Shown piece by piece: positions 26,019 through 38,503 of a stretch of DNA of 64,000 nt (position 1 is its first letter; every line of letters begins with the position of its first letter). The DNA is from Flectonema sp. DT1601. Taxonomy: Eukaryota; Euglenozoa; Diplonemea; Diplonemida; Diplonemidae. The notes beneath the pieces were generated by a model. The model was not told where the DNA came from. It ran no database searches and worked only from the letters and a program-made list of their open reading frames with translations. The position numbers and the translations under genes were made by a program. The stretch lies in NCBI GenBank assembly GCA_964019425.1, contig OZ025783.1, positions 806,001 to 870,000 on the forward strand, in the 5' to 3' direction.

Positions 26019-27454
26019 CGAACTCACATTTATTTCTGATGAGTATTGCCTTCAGCAGGTAATCTCCTGGCAGCTCTGTACTTACTACACTTCAGCTCGC
26101 GTACGATACCTTTGAAAACACTTTTAACTGTGAAATTACAGATGCTGTTGCTTATTTTTGTGGATCCATCCGCACCTGTACCCCCACATCATTATTATCT
26201 CAGTAACCGCGACGTAAAGTATCAATGCAATGCTAACCAAAGCCTCTTCCTATTTTATCGTGAACTAATTTAGTTTCCCTTAGCTTGGGCTGCTTGTAGA
26301 AAGCAACAGTTGAGTCAATTTGGATCTTCTAAAGAAACAACTAATAAACAAAAACAAAAGAGAAGGGGAAAAGAAAAAGTAAGAACATGTGAAAATGGAA
26401 AACCTTATTATTACTTAAGAGTTTGATTTGGTGGTTGGTGTGTAGTAAATCACTATTCAGGAGATGATGTCCCCCACCCCTTATTTCGTGAACAGAAAGA
26501 ATTAGAGGCGCGCGCTTCTTTTGTTATTATTCTTGAAACCGTGAAACCTAACACTTGGCTAGGATTTCAATTCTATCTGAGACCGATTTAACCTAAATGT
26601 AAAAAGTTAGTTTGGTTTAGTTTCAGCGACGCAACAAAAAGCACGGAGAGCAAAAGGGGAGAACGAAATTGTGTGAACTGGAATCTAGCGGATTAATTAT
26701 ATTTCCTTCCATACAAAGGTGTGGATGAAAAAAAAACAAATAACCAAAAGTGAGACCCAACAGATATTTCAGAGTACTCAAGCTACTTTTAAATAAATCG
26801 TATCCTTAGTTGATATGTATAGGTAAGTAGTGTCCTTTTGAGATTTTTCTGTTTAGTCAGATATATTATTTATGTGTCTTCCCCCTCAATTCTGTTGTGA
26901 TTTGTTTTCCAGGTGTAGTCTTTTCTTTTAACTAACCTGACCGCAGATGGTCTCTGTGTTTGTCACTGTTCAGTTATTTATATTAAAAGCATAAGCGATT
27001 GGTTTGCATCAATCAAATATTACACGAAGGAGATAGGCTGAATGAGAGTAATGACTTTCTAGTTATTCATTGCAAGAACTCGATTCCCAAGACAAGGTGA
27101 AGAGAGGTTTTCTTTGCTTCACCTTTACAGCTTTACGTGCCAACGTGAAAGTGTCAAACCTTTTGGGAAACCTAACTAAGTAGTTGAGTTGTTATGCTGG
27201 CGTTCGTTGCATTACTTTATATCGATATTTGACGTTATTTTATCCCCTGAACTGCGAGGAGGCCGCAACCGTTCGTAGTTTTCTCTTTTCCACTTTGTTT
27301 AAATAATATTTCGTTTTTTTTCTCTTTTAAAAAAAAAAAAAGATTCCTTCGTTACGTTTTGTCTACCTGAGTTCCTTTTCTGCGTACTACTATGGCATTA
27401 GATTATGGGAGGCGTTGGCTTACTTACTTACTCCCTCCACTCAGATTCATAACA
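26019..27454. other. Intergenic, no gene seen
   Basis: About 1.4 kb with no recognisable coding sequence or repeat. It ends in a 3' splice acceptor at 27443-27444, just before the next ATG. Confidence 0.6.
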
Positions 27455-30357
27455 ATGACGTGTTCTACATATATTACGTTATTAGCAGCATTGATTATAT
27501 CTGTTTCAGGGTCGATAGATGTTGGTGACACGGTACGATTGAGTGCAGATGAGTATACGGAGTTGTATAAGAAGGCTTTTCAGAAGGATGAAATGACTTC
27601 AAAGTTAGAAAAGATAAATGAAGAAAAGCAGCGGATGAAGAAAGAGGCGCACCAACAAGAAATTGAGATGATAAGAAAAATATATGCAAAGAAGTGGGTT
27701 CAGAATAATATAGTAGTAGACACTCCAACATGGCTAACAGAACAGGGTGTAGTTTTATCACGAAGTAATAATCACGGGAACTGGATGCCTCTGCATAGTT
27801 CGATAACTGCTACATGGAACCACACAGCTGGTACATCATCTCCTGCTATCTTTAATTTTGATGTATATTTTCGAGTTTACTCCAAGAAGTGGACAGTAAT
27901 TCCGTATGTGTTTATCCTTTAATGACATCAACAGGTTTAGAAACCCTTCTCTCAGTTCATTACTAAGTGCATGTGATAACCCCTCTGTCTACTCCTCGTT
28001 GTTGTGACTGCAGGGCGGAACTTAGTCTTAGTCCGACTATTGCTGCCTTCTCTTTAACTGCTTATATACAAACATAACAAACACAACACAGCCTCCTAAA
28101 CGCTGGAGTTGTAACTTCAGACTGGAAACTCGGATATTCTCAAGAAGATGCTGTTGACTCTGACGTGTTATTAGAAATGATTGAGAAAGGTATTTATACT
28201 TTAGACAACAGTAACCCTTTAGGTGATATGTCTCAGTCTCATAAGGAATATCAAAAACTGAACGAAGATGTAGCAGAGATGGTCTCTAACTGGGTAGGAT
28301 GGTCAGCAAAAGAAGAAACCTGTCTTTCGAGTGAACCACATATGCAACCGACTAGCATCTACCACGACGTCAAAAATGCCAAGTTTAAAAAACTTAAAAG
28401 CACTGACGCCATGTTTCTTGTTGCAGACTACAGTGAGAATGATGATAAAGGTAGTGATCAACAAACACACGTATTATCAGCTAAGAGGCCAGGCATTTAC
28501 AAGGTATCGTTCTCAAAGTATGCTACGGTACGCTCCTTGAGTAAGATTAAACAAGATGCCTATTCTCTATCACTCAGCAATATCTACTTCCCGTTGGGAG
28601 AAATCGATCTTAATATTTTCTATGAAGGAAGTGAACGCATTCATGACTTTTCTTCAACACCAATCAGCTATCAGAACATTACAGAAGTTAGTAACGGTGC
28701 GAAGATAAAGGTTCGATTTCCTATGTCTCGCAGTATTGATATGAAATGGAGAAAATCGACCCCTGCGAACATCCAACAGGAGGAAGCAGCTAATAATAAA
28801 ACTGCTACAACGAAAACAACCCCCGAAGCACATGAAGAACGACCTGTCATCTCTCCTGTTACTGTCAGACATGATGCTCTACACTCTGTTGAAGAGGGGA
28901 ATTTATTTCAGTCAATTCACTTTTTGAAATATAGTTTAGACAGTGAGCAGGCTAGTTTCACTGAAACTACTGCCAGGATATATCCGAAAACTTCACGAGT
29001 GACGTCTGTTGCAGCTCATGGATTGAACACTTGGAGTGTACGTCCAGGAGCATCCAATGAATCCTTTTCTGTATTGAGTTTAAGTTTTAGCGGAGCTATT
29101 GCGGACACTATATTAGTTCAGATTGGAATAGAAGTAGACTACGGGGATGATACATCTGACAAACAACACATTTCAGTCCCAAAACTGGTTTGTGAAAATG
29201 TAATTCGTCAAACTGGTTACTACGCAATTTCAAAAGCATCCAACATAGAACTACACCAGAAGAGTCTACCCAGAGGAATTAATAGGATTGGTATTAAAGA
29301 CTTATCAGAATCACTTAGATATAAAGCATCAAGTGGAGCACCACTTGTGTTAGCATACAAATATTTAAGTACTTCTGCATTAGTAAAAGGTGACAAGGCT
29401 GGGTCGGATCCGGAGCTTATACTCACAGTTAAGGCACATGAGCAGATGGCAATTCTTGACGCAATCTGTGAAAATGCATTCTATAAAACTACCGTAATGG
29501 ATAATGGTCGTTCAGTTCACAAGTTTTTAATTATAGTTCAAAATACAAAAGAGCAGTATTTAAGAATCCACAACCTCCCTTCGAGTATGAAAGTTTGGAG
29601 TTTAAATGTGAACTCAGTAAGTGTGAAACCAGTTTTACTCGGAGACAATAATTCTAAATCACCTAAATCATTGCTTATTCCTCTACTTGTAGGTCTTCCA
29701 TCTGATGCAGCAACAAGTAGTAGAGGACCACCAAAGACATCAGTAGAAATTGTATACGCATCCGAAAACGATTTCTTAACTAAACAAACTGATACAACTC
29801 AACAAACATACGCCTATCAGTCTAGAGCCACAGAAGATACCATGGTGAGAGTTATGCACTTAACTCCTCCATTAATCGGATCTATTCCGGTAGAGTATTT
29901 GAGTGTGATGGTTCAATTCCCGGAGGGTTATGATACAGTCTTCTCATCGACTTCAAAGAAACAAGCCAAGAATGAGCTTCCTAAAGCTTTAGAAAAATTT
30001 GTTAGTGAGAATGACATTCCAGGGACGAGTGCCAGTATTGTCGGTCCTCTAGTGCGGGGATTTACAAAGAAGCTTCCGCTTCCTATTTCACATCGCAAGG
30101 GGAAAAAAGTTGTTCCAAATGACTACTACTTTTCTGAACACGAAGATGGAATGGATGAATCAGGTTCTGGTTCTGAAGGTCTCAATATTGAGTTTGAAGA
30201 CTCTGGAATCGTCCATCGCTTTCAGCGAACACTTCTAGAAAATGAGGCAGCTGTGCTCACTGTAGCTTACCAAAAGTCCCCAGAAAAGAAGAAAGTTATT
30301 CCTCCTCCACAGTGGTGGGAATCAGCACTCGCTTACGTTAAATCGATCATTTCGTAG
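27455..30357 (+). CDS. Large secreted or lumenal beta-rich protein, unknown function
   Basis: Two exons, 27455-27903 and 28092-30357, joined by a 188-nt GTATGT...ACACAG intron, give 904 residues. The join restores one frame and reads WTVIP-LLNAGVVTSDW. The start is ATG 27455 because an acceptor (ctcag, 27440-27444) lies just before it and the protein then opens with a clean signal peptide (TYITLLAALIISVSG). An upstream in-frame ATG at 27392 is the alternative. A short charged helix (about residues 25-65) follows. The remainder looks like repeated beta domains, including YLRIHNLPSSMKVWSLNV, a pattern I associate with large uncharacterised bacterial and protist exported proteins. There is no C-terminal membrane anchor. 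I cannot name a function. Confidence 0.8.
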
Positions 30358-31082
30358 CCTTTCTGTTTTTTAAAATAATTCTCTTAAGCAATTTCCTTGA
30401 ACTTCTTTAGTCATGTGCCTTGTTCGACTTAGCACTTGCCGATACTTGTTTGACGCAAGCGATCGCATTTGTATTGTGCTTAGGTTTCTGTTTTTTTTCT
30501 CTCTTTATTTTTTTTTTTTTGTATTATTAGTATCCGTCACTGAGTATCATATTCTGTTCTTATCGTGAGACAGAAGGTCCTCATTTTAAAAACAACGATC
30601 ATCAATATAGTTCCTCTTTATACAGACATGTTCCTGGTGTCTGATTTATCTTTTTTTTCATTCAATTTATTATTAATAGTAAGTAAAGACTCTTAGTCTC
30701 TTGTCTCTTATATATTAATAGTATAAGTTCTTCTAGCTGTAAATGGCTTGAAAAATAATTTTTTTTAACTTGGGGTCACTATTACTGAAGTGTGTAACTT
30801 CTTGTAAATATCTTGTAAGCAGAAACCTATTCTTTTTGCGGTTTCTTAACACAAATTTATCATCACAGTGTTATATTACCTATTTTCTGTATTAGTTAAC
30901 CCCGACTTAAAACTATTTGTCTTCTATTGTTTTTTTTCTCACTGACTCACTGAATGAGTTATCAGGAAAAAGTCATTTGATGCAGCGCTACCATACTAAC
31001 TCAAGCAGTTGCTTGAAACAGTAAATTAGTTTGTTTGTTTTGTTCATTTTCTTTTAAATTTCAACAGTTTTCACAAAAACAG
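30358..31082. other. Intergenic, AT-rich
   Basis: 725 bp of 3'UTR and spacer with T runs and no coding signal. It contains the acceptor ttcaacag (31060-31067) for the next gene. Confidence 0.6.
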
Positions 31083-33941
31083 ATGTCGACGTATGCAACA
31101 GACTCAGATATTCACTTTTGGGGAGAAGATGGTGTCTGGCCGATAGTGTTAGCAGTGTCGGTTTATTGTTATGTATTTGGAGGAGGATACGTCTACCACG
31201 CGAAGAGGTTCTACCGAAAGATGTCAGTTCTGATTCGTATGGAATCACCGAGGATAAATTCATGTCTCTTAACTGTGTGGAAAGTTATCGGTCCTGTTTG
31301 TAGAGCAGTGTTAAGATTCTCATTTAGTTGGATTATGACGAGTTATGAGAAATATGAAGCACTTCCAATGCACATTAAGGGAAGAAAGCCTTCAATGGAA
31401 TATCGCGGTACTGAAATATCGAATAAGATTAAAAGAATTTCTAGGAAGTCATCAGTTCCTCGTCAAGCAAGCAAATCATCTTCTGTTTACGCAAAAGATG
31501 ATCTCAGCTATCCAATTACACCACAAACAACAGTTAGTGTTACATCAAGTAAGCCTTTAGATTATCAAAGGCAAGGATTTCGACCAATACCAGAACAGTC
31601 TAACTTTAGCAGAATTCTCCCAACTACTTGGACCTACCGCGATATGGAACAGGCAGTTCGCACTCCTGCCAAGGCAATTGCTCAGAAATTAGCTGCGTTC
31701 CTCCCTTCAAGAAACGATCCAAAACCTGAAAAAACCCGCCCAAAGCGAATTGTTAAACAGCACCTCGACATGAATGGCGAAGAAGTCGCTCCAACTCCAT
31801 TCCCAGCGATGAAGAAATTTAATAAATCGAAGACTCAGGCGGCAAAGTGTCCGTCAAGTGATGCCGAGCAGGGCAAGTTCGCCGTTCAACCTGCTCCTGT
31901 TCCTATTCCATTCCGTGAAGACAGAGAAATGACGAAAGAAGAAACCGAAAACATCTCTCGCCAGATGGAAGTTATGAAAAACGATAACACCACAACTGAA
32001 CAGAAGAATGACGAATCTGAGAATTGGAATCAGCAACATCAGCACATGTTGTTAGTGATGCAGCAACAACAACAACAAATTCAACAACAGCATGAACAGT
32101 TGCAGCAGCAGGAAATTCAAAAGCAGCAGCAACTACAACAGCAGCAGGCACACCTTCAGCAGATGGCTCAACAAGCTGCTACCCAGGCTGCTCAAGCCCA
32201 AGCCCAAGCGCAGGCACAGGTGGAGGCGCAAGCTACTGCACAGGCCCAGGCACAGCAGCAGCGTGTTGCTCTTGAACAGCAACAGATGCAGCAGCAACAG
32301 CAACAACAACAGCAACAGATGCAGCAGCAGCAGCAGCAACAACAGCAACAGGAGCAGTTGCAACAACAACAGATGCAGCAACAGCAGCAACAGCAACTTA
32401 TGCAGCAACAACAGCAGCAGCAGTTTATGCAGCAACAGCAGACGCAGCAACAACAGCCACAGCAGAACCAGTGGTCTAACCCGTACGGTACCCAAGAAAA
32501 GGAAAACCGCCTCGCTAACCAATTTGCATTTGAGTCAAAGCCGGCAGCTGCTACCGGATTTGGATTTGGAGCACAAAACAGGTCGTCGTCACTTGGAAAC
32601 AAGCAAAATATCGCCAACAACAGATTCCCAAATAGCAGACAAGCAGCATGGGATGACATGGCGGTGAAGAGTAATTCTTCGAATCCTTTTGGGAGATCAT
32701 CGACTAGTGGGTATGGTTTAAATGGACAGCAGGCTGGGTTTGGAAAATCGCAACAAAGCAACACGTGGGAAGACCAACAGGTTCGCACCAACTCAGGAAG
32801 TAATGGTTCGAATATGTTTGGTGGATATTCGGCAAAGCCAACGAATGCGTATTCTTCTACTTTCCCAAAGAGAGAACCAGCAAGAGCTCCATGGGAAAGC
32901 TCAGCAGCAACTAGAAGTTCAACGTTTCCGGAATACAACAGGCAATCAACACCTCAAACTGAAACGAAGTCGTTTTCTAGTTTTGGAGGCGGATTTGGTG
33001 GAGGACGAAAGAGCGATTCATTCATTGGATCATCAGCAGCTAGTACTAACCCGTTTGGACCTCAAAGGGCGACTACAGCCAACGCAAGCACTAGAAGACC
33101 TAACAATTCCGCCCACTCACCATTCAGATTCGGAAAGAACTTCTCACTTAAAGATATAGACGGAGACTCAACAGCCACTACAAACACGAGACGTCCTTTC
33201 GCATCATTTCGAGAGCGAAGAGATGCCGTGAAGACCAACGGAGCTGAGCAGCGACGTAACGCTTCTTCTCAAGCGTTCAAAGCCTTCATTGACTTGCGTA
33301 GAAAGAAGACGATGCAAGATATTAAAGTAAACAACAATGTTGGAATGGACTCAGTTGTGGTTGAAAAGAAGCAATCTGTTGCGATGACCTTCGATATGAC
33401 TTCTCCTGACATCGGTACGGGACGTCCTTCAGTTCCACCTAACCAGCGAGGATGGAATTCAGATGATGTTTCACTGTCACCTGATATTTATGTTCCGCAG
33501 CATCAGAGGGAAACATCTGTCGATGCTGAAAAGTTTTTGGGAATAACGAGAAGGGGAACTTCTGGTTTGAAGAGCTCATCGCAAATGATTTCCGACTTTT
33601 CGAGATTATCTGATCAAGTAATGAACAGCAACAACAGAGGTGGATTAACAAACCGTCAAAACCAATCAAGGTACATGAGACCACCAGCAGTTCCAAGTAA
33701 GAATAGAAATCCTTTTGATTCTGCTCTTAACCCATCGCCTATGACTCGTACTCCTGTTTCTCGTAGTATTTACACAGATCCGATTGGAAGTCTTAGTCCA
33801 GTTGTTGGTAGGAGAGTGTCTCCACTTCGCATTCCAATGTCCCCTAGCACTCCAGAGAGTTATAATATCCAACAACAACCTGGAACTACTAAAAGGTTAA
33901 CCACACAGAATGTCTTTAGTCGGGGATTAGATTTTAACTAA
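31083..33941 (+). CDS. Membrane-anchored polyQ protein with FG/NPF motifs
   Basis: A 952-residue protein. One clear N-terminal membrane segment (WPIVLAVSVYCYVFGG, about residues 19-38) and a possible second (VIGPVCRAVLRFSFSWIM, about 68-86) precede a long disordered region. A glutamine-rich tract spans roughly residues 318-465, encoded by mixed CAG/CAA codons with Met and Ala interruptions. After it come scattered phenylalanine-glycine and NPF motifs (GFGFG, NPFG, MFGGYS, FGGGFGGG, NPFGPQ) and a Ser/Pro/Arg-rich C-terminus. FG motifs next to a membrane anchor recall transmembrane nucleoporins; NPF motifs recall EH-domain ligands. Neither assignment is secure. The ATG follows an acceptor-like ttcaacag (31060-31067). 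Confidence 0.85.
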   Translation: MSTYATDSDIHFWGEDGVWPIVLAVSVYCYVFGGGYVYHAKRFYRKMSVLIRMESPRINSCLLTVWKVIGPVCRAVLRFSFSWIMTSYEKYEALPMHIKGRKPSMEYRGTEISNKIKRISRKSSVPRQASKSSSVYAKDDLSYPITPQTTVSVTSSKPLDYQRQGFRPIPEQSNFSRILPTTWTYRDMEQAVRTPAKAIAQKLAAFLPSRNDPKPEKTRPKRIVKQHLDMNGEEVAPTPFPAMKKFNKSKTQAAKCPSSDAEQGKFAVQPAPVPIPFREDREMTKEETENISRQMEVMKNDNTTTEQKNDESENWNQQHQHMLLVMQQQQQQIQQQHEQLQQQEIQKQQQLQQQQAHLQQMAQQAATQAAQAQAQAQAQVEAQATAQAQAQQQRVALEQQQMQQQQQQQQQQMQQQQQQQQQQEQLQQQQMQQQQQQQLMQQQQQQQFMQQQQTQQQQPQQNQWSNPYGTQEKENRLANQFAFESKPAAATGFGFGAQNRSSSLGNKQNIANNRFPNSRQAAWDDMAVKSNSSNPFGRSSTSGYGLNGQQAGFGKSQQSNTWEDQQVRTNSGSNGSNMFGGYSAKPTNAYSSTFPKREPARAPWESSAATRSSTFPEYNRQSTPQTETKSFSSFGGGFGGGRKSDSFIGSSAASTNPFGPQRATTANASTRRPNNSAHSPFRFGKNFSLKDIDGDSTATTNTRRPFASFRERRDAVKTNGAEQRRNASSQAFKAFIDLRRKKTMQDIKVNNNVGMDSVVVEKKQSVAMTFDMTSPDIGTGRPSVPPNQRGWNSDDVSLSPDIYVPQHQRETSVDAEKFLGITRRGTSGLKSSSQMISDFSRLSDQVMNSNNRGGLTNRQNQSRYMRPPAVPSKNRNPFDSALNPSPMTRTPVSRSIYTDPIGSLSPVVGRRVSPLRIPMSPSTPESYNIQQQPGTTKRLTTQNVFSRGLDFN
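32055..32470 (+). repeat. CAR trinucleotide (polyglutamine) tract in coding sequence
   Basis: About 410 bp of CAG/CAA codons broken by ATG, GAG, CTT and GCN codons. It produces artefactual long Leu- and Cys-rich frames on the other strand and in other frames. Mixed codons argue for a selected or ageing polyQ rather than a recent pure CAG expansion. Confidence 0.9.
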
Positions 33942-36355
<2,414 letters not shown>

Positions 36356-36758
36356 GTATCGATTCTGATTTAAAATTTTATCCTCTCCCTTTCTTCTTTT
36401 TCTACTTCGTCCAAATCATTGGGCCAAAGCAACCATTATAGTCAACGAAATGTTGAAAACACGTTATCTTACGACTTCTTCCTTAGTTTTTTTTTTCCTT
36501 TTTCTTTTTTATTGCACTTTTTCTTCATCGGCACGCTGCGCTCGATTACAAAAGAGCACCCCCATTTGACTTAGAATCCTGCGGATTGTGAATTCCTCAT
36601 TTCTTATTTATTAAAAAGTTGACAACGCGGATTATTATTAATTTATTTCATTCATTCAGGGACATTAGATTACCGACAACAATATATTAAAAAAACAAAA
36701 GTAAGCTGAAAAGGATTCCATTATTTATAAAATCTATTCAGTCAGACGTTATAATAAA
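36356..36758. other. Intergenic
   Basis: 403 bp holding the beta-tubulin 3'UTR and the next leader. The acceptor aatctattcag (36731-36741) precedes the next ATG by 17 nt. No other feature seen. Confidence 0.6.
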
Positions 36759-37589
36759 ATGGGTCAGGTGGCGGCGAAGTTAAAAGATCTCTTCTCAGGG
36801 AAGAAGAGTCTAGAACTCTGCCTAGTTGGATTAGAGAACAGTGGTAAGACTACATTGTTAAACATCTTGTCTGTTGGACATGCTGTAGCAACAATGCCGA
36901 CAGTTGGTCTCAATGTGAAAGCGGTAACAAAAGGTGGTGTGATGATGAAAGTGTGGGATTTGGGTGGTCAAGAAAGATTCAGAGCCGAGTGGGCAAGATA
37001 CACTCAAGGCTGTGATGTAATCTTATACGTGGTTGATAGTAATGATGTATGTATTTATCTTAAATAAAAAATTTAATAATATTTATTATTAAGTACCAAC
37101 ACAACCAAACAGTTTGAACGTATCCACATCGCAAAGCGTGAGTTACACAAGCTACTAGGAGACCGTAACCTTCACGGTCTCCCACTTCTTGTTGTACTCA
37201 ACAAGACTGATCTTGATCCTCACATGAAGAAGGAAGAGGTTTGTATTAATATTCTTTTTTTCGGTAGTGATTATCTTCTTCAACAAATAATAACTAAACA
37301 GGTTATTAAAGACATGAACCTCGGTTACATTACTGAGAATGAATGGATGGTAACTGAGATCAGGTTTGTTTTATTTATAAAAAGTGAAATAAATGTAAAC
37401 AACAACACAACACAACACAACACAACACAACACAACACAACACAACACAACACAACACAACACAACACAACACAACACAACACAACACAACACAACACAA
37501 CACAACACAACACAACACAACACAGTGCTCAGAAGAAGACGAACATCAACGAAGTTGTTGACTGGCTTGCCAAGCACGCTAAGAAATAA
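36759..37589 (+). CDS. ARF-like small GTPase (ARL8-like)
   Basis: Four exons, 36759-37046, 37113-37238, 37302-37363 and 37526-37589, give 179 residues. Introns of 66, 63 and 162 nt have GTATGT, GTTTGT and GTTTGT donors and end in AACAG/CACAG. Motifs present are Gly2 (potential N-myristoylation or acetylation), P-loop GLENSGKT (24-31), switch Thr in MPTVG, WDLGGQERF (66-74) and NKTD (126-129). The C-terminus reads AQKKTNINEVVDWLAKHAKK, like the ARL8 end. ARL8 proteins act on lysosome positioning and membrane traffic. ARL3-type assignment remains possible. All catalytic residues are present, including the switch II Gln. Intron 3 carries the pentanucleotide satellite. Confidence 0.93.
37404..37524 (+). 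repeat. (AACAC)n satellite inside ARL intron 3
   Basis: About 24 perfect copies of a 5-bp unit fill the last 120 nt of the intron at 37364-37525 and run into the acceptor cacag. The A/C-rich unit resembles the ordinary 3' ends of other introns in this window, such as caaccaacag at 40613 and caaccaaacag at 37112. Confidence 0.97.
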
Positions 37590-38503
37590 GATGCTAATTC
37601 ATGATATTTATTTTATATGTTATTTTCATCTCATGATACGTAGCACTTACTCCACATTAACTCCTTACATTTAGCTTTATTGGTATAAAGTGTTACCCTC
37701 CTTTTGCAGGTTGTATTTTTAGAAAGTGTTGACACCAAATGCAACAACCCCACACTTGTCTTTTTATCAGCACTTTGTTTGGTATGAAAAAAGGAAACAA
37801 AACTTCGCCTTAAGTGGTGTTGGAGTACCCAACGGCGTGCTCAGGTTATTAATAAAGGAAATAACCGCTCTTGCCTCTTGCGCCAGCTTCGTTTCCTTCA
37901 CAATTACCCTAGCCAATGTCGGTTTTTTCTTGTTTTTCTTTATTTATTTATTTCTTTTTTTTTTTTTTTTTTAAAGCAGAAGCGGTGTGAAAAAATTAGA
38001 ATAAGACTTAAGTGAGGTACTCTGAGTCGCTTCGAGATCTGATTTTCTATTGTCCTTTTTTAAGAAAATGAAAAAGACATGAGCGGAGAACTAGTTGATC
38101 TGTGTGATGTGATGAGAAAAAGTCATTTTCGATCTGCTTACTTTTTTCTTTTTGTGTTTTCCCCTTTCGTTTTCACTTATTTTCTCTTTTTTTGTGGTAT
38201 ATTTCTTTACTGCATTATTTTTTTCTTTTTGTTGAAACCTTGTTTTTTTTTTTCTTCTTTTTTTTTTTTTTTTTTTTGTAATTTGTCCTTCTTCCCCTTG
38301 TTTCTCTCGGATCCCCCAGACCAACCTTTTGGTGAGTGAGAGTGAGTGTCAACCTGCTGTGATGACTACGGATTGAACCCTACTGTGTTATACTTCTTTC
38401 TATTAAACAGCAACGAGTCCGGAAAAACAATAATTCTTCAGGACATCACTAGTGAAGGATAGCCAACCTATTTGTTTTCTTTCAGGCCCTGAAATGCTCC
38501 TAA
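37590..38503. other. Intergenic
   Basis: 914 bp with long T runs (37959-37972, 38247-38278). No credible coding sequence. The acceptor tttctttcag (38476-38485) precedes the next start. Confidence 0.6.

Noticed and set aside
32133-32938. Long Leu-rich and Cys-rich frames on the minus strand
   Set aside because: They are antisense shadows of the CAG/CAA polyglutamine tract in the + strand gene.
37325-37577. Minus-strand frames of repeated CCVVL and a plus-strand frame of repeated NTTQH
   Set aside because: They are translations of the intronic AACAC satellite; splicing removes it and restores a normal ARL C-terminus.
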